From positions 1-64,000 of the forward strand of contig UCAU01000006.1 in assembly GCA_900470445.1 (NCBI GenBank): a DNA stretch of 64,000 nucleotides. Reading direction: 5' to 3'. The notes under the pieces are model-generated. The model was not told the DNA's origin, did no database searches, and saw nothing but the letters and a program-made list of their open reading frames with translations. Position 1 is the stretch's first letter. Every line of letters starts with the position of its first letter. Positions 9,251 through 18,365 of the stretch are shown in pieces. Origin of the DNA: Hyphomicrobiales bacterium. GTDB taxonomy: Bacteria; Pseudomonadota; Alphaproteobacteria; Rhizobiales; Devosiaceae. The position numbers and the translations under genes were made by a program.

Positions 9251-9882
9251 TGGTCGCGGCGGTCCCATGCCGACCAGTCGCCCTCGAGTTGCAATGCCGC
9301 CGCCAATTGCTCTTCATATTCGGCGCGAGGGATTTCGATGCCGCCGAGCGAAGCCAGATGGTCCGTAACAAACTGGGTGTCGAGCAGCACGAAGCCGCCG
9401 GCGTTCAGGCGTTCCACCAGATGGGCCATCGCCATCTTGCTGGCATTGGTGGCGCGGTGGAACATGGACTCGCCGAAGAATGCGCCGCCGATCGCCAGGC
9501 CATAGAGCCCGCCGACCAGGTTAGGGCCGTCCCAGACCTCTACCGTATGGGCGATGCCGCGGCGGAACAGTTCGCCATAGACGGCCCGGATGGTCGCATT
9601 GATCCAGGTGGAGCTACGGTCCTTGCCAACGGTGGCGCAGCCCTCGATCACGGCGGGGAAGTCGGTGTCGACGCGGATGACGAAGGAACTCTTGCGCATC
9701 GCCTTGCGCAGGCTGGTGCTGAGCTGGAAACCGTCGAGCGGGATGACGCCGCGATGTTCGGGGCTGACCCAGAACAGGTCTTCGTCCTCGGCATCCTCGG
9801 CCATAGGGAAAATACCGGCGCGATAGGCGCGCACGATCAATTCCGGGGTGATCTCGACATCGAAGGGATTGGGCCGCGACAT
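9247..9882 (-). CDS. aat: Leucyl/phenylalanyl-tRNA-protein transferase
   Basis: Aat transfers Leu or Phe from aminoacyl-tRNA to proteins with an N-terminal Arg or Lys and so marks them for ClpS/ClpAP degradation in the N-end rule pathway. The 211-aa product starts MSRPNPFDVEITPELIVRAY at 9882, with an AAGGA site 10 bp upstream. Typical segments are YRAGIFPMAED, FWVSPEHRGVIPLD, GLYGLAIGGAFFGESMF, and the C-terminal LLDTQFVTDHLASLGG. It lies behind accC across a terminator hairpin and overlaps the following kinase gene by four bases. The call is secure. Confidence 0.95.
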   Translation of the reverse strand: MSRPNPFDVEITPELIVRAYRAGIFPMAEDAEDEDLFWVSPEHRGVIPLDGFQLSTSLRKAMRKSSFVIRVDTDFPAVIEGCATVGKDRSSTWINATIRAVYGELFRRGIAHTVEVWDGPNLVGGLYGLAIGGAFFGESMFHRATNASKMAMAHLVERLNAGGFVLLDTQFVTDHLASLGGIEIPRAEYEEQLAAALQLEGDWSAWDRRDQ

Positions 9883-9892
9883 GCTCGATCCT

Positions 9893-9925
9893 TGCAAAAG
9901 AAAGGGCGCCGCAGCGCCCCTCCGT
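9893..9925 (-). terminator. Rho-independent terminator after accC
   Basis: Directly after the accC stop the minus strand reads GGGCGC-TGCG-GCGCCC followed by TTTCTTTT. It separates the accBC transcript from aat, although readthrough could still feed aat and the kinase. Confidence 0.8.
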
Positions 9926-11271
9926 CAGACTTTGTTCTCGGCCAGGTATTTTTCAAGCCAGTGGATGTCGTAATTGCCCGCGATAATGTCGGGTTCTTTG
10001 ATCAGCCGCTGGAACAGGGGCAGGGTGGTCTTGACGCCATCGACCACGAATTCGTCCACGGCGCGACGCAGGCGCTGCAGGCATTCTTCGCGGGTACGGC
10101 CATAAACGATCAGCTTGCCGATCAGCGAGTCGTAATAGGGCGGAATTTTGTAGCCCTGATAGACCGCCGAATCGACGCGCACACCGACGCCACCGGCAGG
10201 GTGGTAGAAGGTGATCGTGCCGGGCGACGGCGCAAAGGTCTGCGGGTCTTCGGCATTGATGCGCACTTCGATGGCGTGGCCATAGAACTGCACGGCGTCC
10301 TGCGTCATCGACAGCTTTTCGCCCGAGGCAACACGGATCTGCTCATAGACGATGTCGATGCCGGTGATGCGCTCGGTGACCGGGTGCTCCACCTGCAGGC
10401 GGGTGTTCATCTCGATGAAATAGAACTCGCCATTCTCGTAGAGGAATTCGATCGTGCCAGCGCCCGAATAGGAGAGCTTGCGCATCGCAGCGGCGCAGAT
10501 TTCGCCGATCTTGTCGCGTTCCTCGGGCAGGATGGTGGGGCCACCGGCCTCTTCCCAGACCTTCTGGTGACGGCGCTGCAGCGAGCAGTCACGCACGCCC
10601 AGATGGACGGCATTGCCCTGGCCATCGCCCAGCACCTGCACCTCGATATGGCGCGGCTTGCCGAGATACTTTTCCATATAGACGGAATCGTTGCCGAAAG
10701 CGGCCTTGGCCTCGGTGCGCGCGGTCGACCAGGCTTCGAGAACGTCTTTCTCGGTCTTGGCGACCTTCATGCCGCGGCCACCGCCACCGGCGGTCGCCTT
10801 GATCAGCACCGGATAGCCGATTTCCTTGGCGGTCTTGATCGCCTCTTCGTCGCTTTCCACCGCGCCGGCGGAACCCGGAACGACGGGAATGCCAAGCTCG
10901 ACAGCGGTCTTTTTGGCCGTGATCTTGTCGCCCATGATCTCGATGTGATGGGCGGACGGGCCGATAAAGGTGACGTTGTGCTCGGTCAATATCTTGGCGA
11001 AGCGGGCATTCTCGGAGAGGAAGCCATAGCCAGGATGGACGGCATCGGCGCCCGTGATCTCGCAGGCGGCCATGATGGCCGGGATATTGAGATAGCTATC
11101 CTTGGCGGATGGCGGACCAATGCAGACGCTTTCGTCGGCCAGGCGCACATGCATCGCGTTCGCGTCAGCGGTGGAATGCACCGCCACGGTCTGGATGCCG
11201 AGCTCCTTGCAGGCGCGCAGGATGCGCAGAGCAATCTCGCCGCGATTGGCGATGAGGACCTTCTGGAACAT
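9925..11271 (-). CDS. accC: Acetyl-CoA carboxylase, biotin carboxylase subunit
   Basis: AccC carboxylates the biotin carried on AccB using ATP and bicarbonate, the first half of malonyl-CoA synthesis. The 448-aa length is typical. Visible are the N-terminal FQKVLIANRGEIALRILRACK, the ATP-grasp glycine loop KATAGGGGRGMK, the KYLGKPRHIEVQVLGD segment, the catalytic region FIEMNTRLQVEHPVTE, and the C-terminal domain with GYKIPPYYDSLIGKL. It follows accB by 12 bp in one operon and ends in a terminator. The call is secure. Confidence 0.97.
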   Translation of the reverse strand: MFQKVLIANRGEIALRILRACKELGIQTVAVHSTADANAMHVRLADESVCIGPPSAKDSYLNIPAIMAACEITGADAVHPGYGFLSENARFAKILTEHNVTFIGPSAHHIEIMGDKITAKKTAVELGIPVVPGSAGAVESDEEAIKTAKEIGYPVLIKATAGGGGRGMKVAKTEKDVLEAWSTARTEAKAAFGNDSVYMEKYLGKPRHIEVQVLGDGQGNAVHLGVRDCSLQRRHQKVWEEAGGPTILPEERDKIGEICAAAMRKLSYSGAGTIEFLYENGEFYFIEMNTRLQVEHPVTERITGIDIVYEQIRVASGEKLSMTQDAVQFYGHAIEVRINAEDPQTFAPSPGTITFYHPAGGVGVRVDSAVYQGYKIPPYYDSLIGKLIVYGRTREECLQRLRRAVDEFVVDGVKTTLPLFQRLIKEPDIIAGNYDIHWLEKYLAENKV

Positions 11272-11283
11272 GGAAGTTCCCCC

Positions 11284-11772
11284 TTACTCGATGACGACGA
11301 GCGGCTCGCCATATTCGACGGGCTGGGCATCATCGACCAGCATCCGGGTAATGGTGCCCGAACGGTGCGCCGGAATCTGGTTCATGGTCTTCATCGCCTC
11401 GATGATGAGAACGGTCTGACCTTCGGAAACCTTGGTGCCGACATCGGCAAAGGGCGGCTTGCCGGGCTCGGGCGAGCGATAGGCGGTGCCGACCATGGGT
11501 GAGGTCAGGGTGCCCGGATTGGACGCGAGGTCCTCGACGGCGGGCACAGCAGCGGGAACTGAGCCGGCCGGGGCGATCGAGGTCGGGGCGGCCTGCTGGG
11601 GCATGTACTGCATCGGCGGAGCCGCATAGGTCACGCCTTCATTGGCGTAAGAGCGGGTGACGCGGACCCGGAAGTCCTCCTGCTCGATCTCGATCTCGGC
11701 CAGGTTTTCTTTGTTGAGCAGTTCGGCAATAGACCGGATCAGATCCTGATCCACCTGCGATGACTTTGTCAT
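11284..11772 (-). CDS. accB: Acetyl-CoA carboxylase biotin carboxyl carrier protein
   Basis: AccB carries biotin between AccC and the carboxyltransferase. The 162-aa protein has the usual N-terminal helix region (DLIRSIAELLNKENLAEIEI), a Pro/Ala-rich linker at about residues 50-85, and the C-terminal biotinyl domain with the EAMKTMNQ motif, in which Lys128 is the biotinylated residue. It lies between aroQ and accC, with 35 bp to the aroQ stop, the standard alphaproteobacterial order aroQ-accB-accC. Confidence 0.97.
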   Translation of the reverse strand: MTKSSQVDQDLIRSIAELLNKENLAEIEIEQEDFRVRVTRSYANEGVTYAAPPMQYMPQQAAPTSIAPAGSVPAAVPAVEDLASNPGTLTSPMVGTAYRSPEPGKPPFADVGTKVSEGQTVLIIEAMKTMNQIPAHRSGTITRMLVDDAQPVEYGEPLVVIE

Positions 11773-11807
11773 TCTTCTATCTCTCCCGCGTTTCCCGCGT
11801 CGAAGCG

Positions 11808-12245
11808 TTATTTGAGTTTTTCGGCCAAAGCGTGGAGCGCCAGTCTATACCCCGCCGCCCCAAAGCCGCAAATGACGCCATAGGCGACAGCCGAGACATA
11901 GGAGTGGTGCCGGAACGGCTCACGCTGATGGATGTTTGACAGATGCACCTCGGCGACCGGCAGGCCGACCGCCTTGAGCGCATCATGAATGGCGACGGAG
12001 GTATGCGAATAGGCGGCCGGATTGATCAGGATCGCGTCGGCAGTGCCGCGGGCCTCCTGAATCCAGGTGACCAGTTCGCCCTCATGATTGGACTGGCGGA
12101 AATCGACAGCGAGGCCCAGTTCGTCCGCCGCAGTGTGGCAAAGAGCATCGATATCGCTGAGCGTGGTGTGCCCATAGATATCGGGCTCGCGCATGCCGAG
12201 CAGATTGAGGTTCGGGCCGTTGAGGACGAGAACGCGCTTTGCCAT
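11808..12245 (-). CDS. aroQ: Type II 3-dehydroquinate dehydratase
   Basis: AroQ converts 3-dehydroquinate to 3-dehydroshikimate in the shikimate pathway. The product is 145 aa, starting [17 protein letters not shown] at 12245 with AAGGCA upstream; an in-frame extension to 12284 does not match the family. The signature N-terminus is followed by [32 protein letters not shown] and [17 protein letters not shown], all active-site segments of type II enzymes, with catalytic Tyr and His present. It is the first gene of an apparent aroQ-accB-accC operon. Confidence 0.96.
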   Translation of the reverse strand: MAKRVLVLNGPNLNLLGMREPDIYGHTTLSDIDALCHTAADELGLAVDFRQSNHEGELVTWIQEARGTADAILINPAAYSHTSVAIHDALKAVGLPVAEVHLSNIHQREPFRHHSYVSAVAYGVICGFGAAGYRLALHALAEKLK

Positions 12246-12339
12246 TATTTTTGCCTTGTGCACCGGCCATTCCGGCCGACGCAAGGCCGGTTACACGAAA
12301 TGCACCGAAAAGGCAAAAGGCGCGCGATTTGTCGAGCCA

Positions 12340-13194
12340 TCAACCTTGGCACTGTGCCTCGCCACATTCGCGCATATTGGCAATCCGCGAGCGCAATTCA
12401 TCAATCCCGATAGCGCCCGGAATGATCTCGTTGCCGATGATGTAAGTGGGGGTGCCGGTGATGTTGAGGGCCTTGGCGATCTCGTAAGAGGTTTGGATCG
12501 CCTGGGAAACGCGGGGCTCGCCCATCTGCATTTCGAGGGTGACGGGGCTGAGGCCCAGCTCGCTCGCGGCGGTGAGGGCCGCGCCCTTATCTACCTGGCC
12601 ACGTGCGGAGAACAGGGCTTCGTGGAAGCTCCAGTAATCGACATCCGCCTTGCCGACCAGCACGGCGACGCGGGCGGCATCAATCGATTCGTTGGAGAGG
12701 ATGGGGAATTCCTTGAGCACGACGCGCAGATTGGGGTCTTCGGCCAGAAGAGTCGCCAGATCGGGCAGGGCGCTGCGGCAATAGCCGCAATTGTAGTCGA
12801 AGAACTCGACCAGCGTGACATCGCCCTTTGGGTTGCCGAGCACGACCTGGTCGGGGTCGTTGTAGATCTTGTCGCGCATGGAGGCGATGGCGGAGGTCGA
12901 TTGCTCGCGCTGTTCGGCCTGCAGCGTGCTGTCAAGGGCGACCGACATGCGTTGCAGGATTTTGGGATCGCTGAGGAGGTATTGCTCGATCAGGGGATTG
13001 AGCTGGGCCGGGTCGATGGCTGCGACCGCCTGGGGCTTTTCGGCCGCGTCGCGCTCTGCCAGGGCCGCATCGACAATGGCGCGCACGGCGACCGTGTCTG
13101 TGGTCTGCGGCGCGGGCTTGTTGACAACTGAATAGCCGAGCGCCCCAGCCAGAATGCCCACCAGGGCGACGAGAGCAAGGGTGACGCGCGACAT
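12340..13194 (-). CDS. DsbA-family thiol:disulfide oxidoreductase, membrane anchored
   Basis: This 284-aa exported protein has an N-terminal hydrophobic segment (TLALVALVGILAGALGYSVV), a Gln/Ala-rich helical spacer to about residue 115, and a DsbA-type thioredoxin fold. The active site is EFFDYNCGYCRSALPDL, a CGYC redox pair, and the cis-Pro loop is GTPTYIIGN. The domain layout resembles ScsC/Com1-like DsbA relatives, whose N-terminal helices may oligomerise. It probably oxidises or isomerises disulfides in the periplasm. A C-terminal CGEAQC pair is a further oddity that might hold a second disulfide. It lies upstream of aroQ, from which a gap of about 95 bp separates it. Confidence 0.88.
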   Translation of the reverse strand: MSRVTLALVALVGILAGALGYSVVNKPAPQTTDTVAVRAIVDAALAERDAAEKPQAVAAIDPAQLNPLIEQYLLSDPKILQRMSVALDSTLQAEQREQSTSAIASMRDKIYNDPDQVVLGNPKGDVTLVEFFDYNCGYCRSALPDLATLLAEDPNLRVVLKEFPILSNESIDAARVAVLVGKADVDYWSFHEALFSARGQVDKGAALTAASELGLSPVTLEMQMGEPRVSQAIQTSYEIAKALNITGTPTYIIGNEIIPGAIGIDELRSRIANMRECGEAQCQG

Positions 13195-13345
13195 AGAGCA
13201 GGCTCCGGCTAGTTGGTTTCCTGCCTTCTAGCAGAGGTTTGCCCACAATAGCAGCCAGGGATGAACAGGCTGTGCGTCTCATCATCAATTGTTGTTGAGG
13301 CGCAACGCTGTTCGGGTTAGGCCGGATGAAACACTGGAGCCTTCT

Positions 13346-14491
13346 ATGACCGACGCGCCCAATGATGGCCTGATGCCTTTCCACGCCATGGAAATCCTCA
13401 AGCGCGCCAAGGCTATCGAGGCGTCCGGGCGCACGGTGTGCCATCTCGAAGTGGGCGAGCCCGGCGCGCCGCCAGCGCCCAAGGTGATTGAGGCGGTGCG
13501 CCGCGTACTGCCTGATGCGCATGGCTATACCAATGCCAAGGGGCTGGGCGAGCTGCGCGAGGGGCTGACGGCCTATTATGCGGCGCAGCACAGCGTTTCG
13601 GTCGATCCCGATTCGATTGTCTGCACCATGGGATCGTCGGCCGGGTTCATCCTAGCGTTTCATACGGCATTTCGGCCTGGCGCCCGCATCGCCATCACGC
13701 GGCCGGGCTATCCGGCTTATGTGAATACGCTGCTGGGGCTGGGCTTCGGCATTGCGGAAATCCCGCTGCATGCGGGCAATGGCTGGCGCCTGACGGGTGC
13801 GGACATTGCAGCGGCACATGCGCATGAGCCGTTTGAGGGGCTGCTGTTTGCCAGCCCCGCCAATCCGACTGGTGCGGCGGTCGACCGGGCCGGGCTGGCC
13901 GATATCGTGGCGACCTGCAAACGGCTCGGTGTGCGGCTGATTTCGGATGAAATCTACCATGGGCTGGATTATCGCGGCCCTTCGGTCAGTGCGCTCGAGT
14001 TGACGCGCGAGGCCATCATCATCAACAGTTTTTCGAAATATTACTGCATGACCGGCTGGCGCATCGGCTGGATGGTGCTGCCCGATGAGCTGATCCGCCG
14101 GGCGGAAATCCTGCAGCAGAACCTCTTCATCTCGGCGCCGACGCTGAGCCAGATCGCGGCTACGGCGGCGTTGGGCGAGCGGGATTATTCGGAACAGCAA
14201 AAGGCGGGCTATGCGGTCAACCGGGCGCTGCTGGATGAAGGCCTGCATAGTCTGGGCTTCGAGATCGGCAGCCCTTCGGATGGGGCCTTCTATGCCTATG
14301 CGGGGATTGGCCGGTTTTCCAACGATTCCATGGCGTTTTGCGAATCGATGCTGGAAGAGGCTGGGGTCGCCATCACGCCCGGTATCGACTTCGACCGGAA
14401 AGATGGCGCCCATTTCGTGCGGCTCTCCTATGCGGGCAAGCGCGAGTCTATCGAGCTGGCGCTTGACCGCATGGCCAAGGTTTTGCGGTAG
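13346..14491 (+). CDS. Class I/II pyridoxal-phosphate aminotransferase
   Basis: This 381-aa fold-type I aminotransferase has the start MTDAPNDGLMPFHAMEIL at 13346; a TTG frame extends back to 13289 but lacks family resemblance. Seen are the substrate loop LEVGEPGAPP, ANPTGAA, SDEIYHGLDY and the lysine region NSFSKYYCMTGWRIGWM. The GWRIG segment and LSYAGKRE near the end supply phosphate and carboxylate binding. The type resembles aspartate/alanine-type enzymes annotated as pyridoxal phosphate-dependent aminotransferases in Hyphomicrobiales; the substrate is not determined. Its stop directly abuts the stop of the convergent VOC gene. Confidence 0.9.
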   Translation: MTDAPNDGLMPFHAMEILKRAKAIEASGRTVCHLEVGEPGAPPAPKVIEAVRRVLPDAHGYTNAKGLGELREGLTAYYAAQHSVSVDPDSIVCTMGSSAGFILAFHTAFRPGARIAITRPGYPAYVNTLLGLGFGIAEIPLHAGNGWRLTGADIAAAHAHEPFEGLLFASPANPTGAAVDRAGLADIVATCKRLGVRLISDEIYHGLDYRGPSVSALELTREAIIINSFSKYYCMTGWRIGWMVLPDELIRRAEILQQNLFISAPTLSQIAATAALGERDYSEQQKAGYAVNRALLDEGLHSLGFEIGSPSDGAFYAYAGIGRFSNDSMAFCESMLEEAGVAITPGIDFDRKDGAHFVRLSYAGKRESIELALDRMAKVLR

Positions 14492-14866
14492 TTAGCGCGG
14501 GTTCTCAGCCCGGGCGAAGACGCGCAGGATATAGCCGTCCGGGTCCTTGGCGGCGAAGGTGAAGCCGAAATCCTTGTCGGCCGGCTCCTGCACGATCGTG
14601 GCGCCGCGCTGCTTCCAGGTCTCGTAGGTGGCGCTGACGGCAGCCCTGTCGGGTTCGGTGAAGGTCACTTCGACGCCCCCGGCGGGCAGGGGCTTGGGCT
14701 CCATTTCGTCCTTCATCCACAGGCCCAGCTTGATGCCGTTGGGGAGGACATAGAGGACGAAGGTGGGGGCTTTCTCGACCGGCTGGATGTCGAGCAGGCG
14801 CGAATAGAATGTTTCGCTCTTGAGCGGATCGGCGACGGCCAGCAGGATGTAATTCAACGTGGTCAT
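14492..14866 (-). CDS. VOC (glyoxalase/bleomycin resistance) family protein
   Basis: This 124-aa vicinal-oxygen-chelate protein starts MTTLNYILLAVADPLKSETFY at 14866 after a near-perfect AAAGGAGGT site. It has two beta-alpha-beta-beta-beta units; the second contains GGVEVTFTEPDRAAV, and the end is FTFAAKDPDGYILRVFAR. The His/Glu metal ligands of true glyoxalases are only partly present, so it may be a binding protein or a phenazine/bleomycin-type protector. The WYL regulator gene lies 67 bp upstream on the same strand and may control it. Confidence 0.85.
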   Translation of the reverse strand: MTTLNYILLAVADPLKSETFYSRLLDIQPVEKAPTFVLYVLPNGIKLGLWMKDEMEPKPLPAGGVEVTFTEPDRAAVSATYETWKQRGATIVQEPADKDFGFTFAAKDPDGYILRVFARAENPR

Positions 14867-14933
14867 GGCGACCTCCTTTGTTCTGATGGAGGTCGCTCTA
14901 GGCGCAGGGACTGTCAGTTTCCGGCAGTGGCGT

Positions 14934-15617
14934 TCAGTTTTTCCTGGTGTAGAGGGCTCGCCATTCGCGCAGCATGACGGCCCGGCGTTTGGGATAGTGC
15001 TCGGGGAGGCGTTCGACGGTCTCGATCCGGTCGACACGGAAGTGCCGATAGTCCTGCCGCAATTCGCACCAGCCGGCGACGATGCGAGCCTCCTCGAAAA
15101 AGCCGATCAGGAAAGGCCAGATCGTGCGGCGGGAAACCGCCTCGTCGAGGCTGCGATAGCCGATGGTGATCTTGCGCTCGTCGCGGATAGCCAGGCGGAT
15201 TTCGGCGGCATCGATGCTGTCGGCATTGGTGCCCTGCGGCACCAGGAGATTAGTGGCTTCGACGCGGTCGCGCAGATCGGTGGGCAGAACCGAAGTGATC
15301 TTGCTCAGCGCCTGCTGGGCGGAACTGCTGAGGCGGCTATCCGATGAACGGGCGGCGACCCAGCGGGAGCCGAGCACCAGGGCCTCGATTTCATCAGCGC
15401 TGAACATCAGCGGGGGCAGGGTGAAGCCGGGGCGCAGCACATAGCCCAGCCCCGGCTCGCCCTGAATATCGGCGCCCTGGCCCTGGAGGGTCGCGATGTC
15501 GCGATAGAGCGTGCGGATCGAAATGCCGAGTTCAGCAGCCAAATCCTGCCCGCTGACCGGCGTCGAGCGGTTGCGCAGGGCTTGCAATAGATCGAGAAGA
15601 CGGGCGGCGCGGGACAT
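14934..15617 (-). CDS. YafY-type transcriptional regulator (HTH + WYL domain)
   Basis: This 227-aa regulator starts MSRAARLLDLLQALR at 15617. The N-terminal winged helix-turn-helix (LAAELGISIRTLYRDIATLQGQGADI) is followed by the linker GYVLRPGFTLPPLMFSADEIEAL and a WYL-type C-terminal domain (residues about 140-215; IGYRSLDEAVSRRTIWPFLIGFFE, RHFRVDRI). Such regulators often control adjacent VOC or DinB genes; here the neighbour is the VOC gene 67 bp downstream. The inducing ligand is unknown. Confidence 0.88.
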   Translation of the reverse strand: MSRAARLLDLLQALRNRSTPVSGQDLAAELGISIRTLYRDIATLQGQGADIQGEPGLGYVLRPGFTLPPLMFSADEIEALVLGSRWVAARSSDSRLSSSAQQALSKITSVLPTDLRDRVEATNLLVPQGTNADSIDAAEIRLAIRDERKITIGYRSLDEAVSRRTIWPFLIGFFEEARIVAGWCELRQDYRHFRVDRIETVERLPEHYPKRRAVMLREWRALYTRKN

Positions 15618-15636
15618 GTCAGTGGTCCAAAAGGAC

Positions 15637-15662
15637 GAAAGGCGGCACACGTGCCGCCTTTC
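15637..15662 (-). terminator. Hairpin terminator after rne
   Basis: AAAGGCGGCAC and GTGCCGCCTTT form an 11-bp stem with a two-base loop 20 bp after the rne stop. It is followed by CGTCCTTTT on the minus strand and may also insulate the WYL gene. Confidence 0.7.
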
Positions 15663-15683
15663 CAAGATTATCGATCAAACGGC

Positions 15684-18365
15684 CTAGCCGAGACCAAGCC
15701 GGCGCTGCCACCAGCCGACCTTCTTTTTTTCCGGCTCGTCGGGCGTATCACCCTCGGCCTTTGGCGCGCTGGAGGAGACAACGATGCCTTCCGCCGGCAG
15801 TTCCTTCTTGGCGCGGCGAGGCTTGGGCGCTTCGGCCTCAGGCGCGGCGACCGGCTCGGCTGCAGCGGGCGCGGCTTGAGCCACGCTCGCGACTGGCGCG
15901 GCTTCGGCCGGTGCGGCGTCTGCCGCCTCAGCCTTGGGCTTGCGGGTGCGGGGCTTCCGCTTGGGTTTTTCGTCGCTTACCGGCGTTTCTTCCGGTGCCG
16001 CTTCAACAGGGGTGACTTCCGCCACGGCCATTTCGGCAGGCACTTCGGCTGTCTTGCGGGTCCGACGCGTCCGCTTCGGCTTCTCGGCCGGCGCTTCAGC
16101 TGCAGGCTCTGCCTCTACAGCGACTGGCTCGGATGCGGCTTCGGGAGCAGGTGCTGCCTCGGCCACAGTCTCGCTGGTTGCTTCGACCGGTTCGGCATCG
16201 CCGGCAGTCGCGGGCGAACCTTCGCTGCCCTCAATACCTTCCTCGCCCTCGCGGCGATTGCGGCGGCCACCACGGCGACCGCGACGGCGGCGCTTGCGCG
16301 GCTCGTCATCGGCGCGGGCATCGGAGGATGCGGGAGCGGCATTCTCTTCGCCCTCTTCGCCTTCATCATCGCTATCTTCGGCGTCGGCTTCGACAGCGGG
16401 CTGCTGGGCGGCACGCTGCTGTGGCGGGCGCTGACCGCCTTCATCACCACGCTCGCCACCACGACGGCGGCGGCGACGGCGACGACGGCCTTCGCCGTTC
16501 TCGGCTGCCTGGCGTTCGCCGGCTTCGGCTGGTGCCTCTTCGGCCTGTTCTTCGTCTTCTTCCTCGATGATATCGTCATCGGCGCTGTCATCGATGACGG
16601 CGCTATCGACGCGGACATGCTCGGTGGCGCGCTGATCGGCATAGGCGGAGACGCGGGCCTCGCCCTTTTCGATGGCGAACTGGTGTCCGGTCATCTTGCC
16701 GTCGGCCGTGATGGTGATCGACAGCGTGTTGCGGATTTCCAGCGCCGTCAGCGTGTCGCGCTTGAAATTGAGGATATAGAGCGCGACTTCGATCGGCACG
16801 CGCACATTGATCGACTGGCCCTGGCGGCGCAGCACATGATCTTCGATATGGCGCATGATCATCAGCGCCAGCGACTCGGTGGAGCGCACCAGACCCGTGC
16901 CATCGCAGATCGGGCACTTATGGGTGGAGCTTTCGACCACGCCGAAGCGGATACGCTGCCGGCTCATTTCCATCAGGCCAAAATGGCTGATGCGGCCAAC
17001 CTGGATGCGGGCGCGATCGTCCTTCAGGCAATCCTTGAGCTTACGCTCGACCGCCCGATTGGAGCGGTTCTCCATCATGTCGATGAAGTCGATGACGATG
17101 AGGCCGGCCAGATCGCGCAGCCGTAGCTGGCGCGCGACTTCGTCGGCGGCTTCCAGATTGGTCTGGAGCGCGGTGTCCTCGATATTGTGCTCCTTGGTGG
17201 AGCGCCCCGAGTTCACGTCGATCGAGACCAGGGCCTCGGTTGGATTGATCACGATATAGCCGCCAGAGGGCAGGGTAACCGTGGGGGAGAACATGGAATC
17301 GAGCTGGGCTTCGATGCCGTACTTAGAGAATAGCGGCTGATCTTCCTTGTAGAGCTGCACGTTTTTGGCGTGGCTCGGCATGATCATCCGCATGAAGTCC
17401 TTGGCTTCGCGATAGGCGTCATCGCCTGCCACGAACACTTCATCGATGTCCTTGTTGTAGAGATCGCGAATGGTGCGCTTGATTAGCGAGCCTTCCTCAT
17501 AGACCAGGCATGGGGCCTGGCTCTTGAGGGTCAGTTCGCGCACGCTTTCCCACAGGCGCATCAGATATTCGAAGTCGCGCTTAACCTCGGCCTTGGTGCG
17601 CGAAGCACCGGCCGTGCGCAGGATGACGCCCATGCCCTGCGGCACTTCGAGATCCGAGGTGATTTCCTTGAGGCGCTTGCGGTCAGCCGCGTTGGTGATC
17701 TTGCGGGAGATGCCGCCGCCACGGGCGGTATTGGGCATCAGCACCGAATAGCGGCCGGCGAGCGACAGATAGGTGGTGAGAGCCGCGCCCTTGTTGCCGC
17801 GCTCTTCCTTGACCACCTGCACCAGCATGACCTGCCGGCGCTTGATCACTTCCTGGATCTTGTAGTGACGACGATTCTGGCTCTGGCGGCGGCGCTCGGG
17901 AACTTCCTCAAGCGCATCCGCACCGCCGATCGATTCGACCGGTTCGGTATTGGCCGGTGCCTGCTCGATGTGGCTGGCGCCTTCCATGTCCTGGGTATCG
18001 GTTTCGGCGTCCGGCTCGGTCACCCCTTCAGGCAGCGAGATATTCTCGTCGGCTGCCTCGTCATGGTGATCGTCTTCCTCGTGCTCTTCGCGCAGCAGGG
18101 CTTCGCGGTCGGCAACAGGGATCTGGTAATAGTCGGGATGGATTTCGCTGAACGCGAGGAAACCGTGGCGATTGCCGCCATATTCGATGAACGCGGCCTG
18201 CAGCGAAGGCTCAACGCGCGTTACCTTGGCGAGGTAGATATTCCCCCGCAACTGGCGGCGGGTCGCCGATTCAAAGTCGAATTCCTCGAGCCTGTTACCC
18301 GATGTGACGACAATCCGTGTTTCTTCCGGGTGGATGGCATCCACCAGCATTCTCTTGGTAGCCAT
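15684..18365 (-). CDS. rne: Ribonuclease E
   Basis: RNase E is the endoribonuclease core of the RNA degradosome, cutting AU-rich single-stranded RNA and processing rRNA and tRNA. The 893-aa product starts MATKRMLVDAIHPEETRIVV (18365), with GGAG upstream. The S1 domain (from residue 35) is split by an acidic insert of about 100 residues (EEHEEDDHHDEA onwards), common in alphaproteobacteria. Then come the RNase H/DNase I-like core with VSIDVNSGRSTKEHN and IVIDFIDMMENRSNR (metal-binding Asp residues) and the Zn-link CPICDGTG. The C-terminal third is a disordered Ala/Pro/Glu scaffold with arginine-rich RNA-binding patches and ends in the conserved WWQRRLGLG. A 600-bp leader suggests autoregulation. 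Confidence 0.96.
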   Translation of the reverse strand: MATKRMLVDAIHPEETRIVVTSGNRLEEFDFESATRRQLRGNIYLAKVTRVEPSLQAAFIEYGGNRHGFLAFSEIHPDYYQIPVADREALLREEHEEDDHHDEAADENISLPEGVTEPDAETDTQDMEGASHIEQAPANTEPVESIGGADALEEVPERRRQSQNRRHYKIQEVIKRRQVMLVQVVKEERGNKGAALTTYLSLAGRYSVLMPNTARGGGISRKITNAADRKRLKEITSDLEVPQGMGVILRTAGASRTKAEVKRDFEYLMRLWESVRELTLKSQAPCLVYEEGSLIKRTIRDLYNKDIDEVFVAGDDAYREAKDFMRMIMPSHAKNVQLYKEDQPLFSKYGIEAQLDSMFSPTVTLPSGGYIVINPTEALVSIDVNSGRSTKEHNIEDTALQTNLEAADEVARQLRLRDLAGLIVIDFIDMMENRSNRAVERKLKDCLKDDRARIQVGRISHFGLMEMSRQRIRFGVVESSTHKCPICDGTGLVRSTESLALMIMRHIEDHVLRRQGQSINVRVPIEVALYILNFKRDTLTALEIRNTLSITITADGKMTGHQFAIEKGEARVSAYADQRATEHVRVDSAVIDDSADDDIIEEEDEEQAEEAPAEAGERQAAENGEGRRRRRRRRRGGERGDEGGQRPPQQRAAQQPAVEADAEDSDDEGEEGEENAAPASSDARADDEPRKRRRRGRRGGRRNRREGEEGIEGSEGSPATAGDAEPVEATSETVAEAAPAPEAASEPVAVEAEPAAEAPAEKPKRTRRTRKTAEVPAEMAVAEVTPVEAAPEETPVSDEKPKRKPRTRKPKAEAADAAPAEAAPVASVAQAAPAAAEPVAAPEAEAPKPRRAKKELPAEGIVVSSSAPKAEGDTPDEPEKKKVGWWQRRLGLG

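Noticed and set aside
9181-11502. 773-codon + strand frame opposite aat, accC and accB
   Set aside because: Antisense to three clear genes; composition is biased to Gly, Ala, Asp, His and matches no family.
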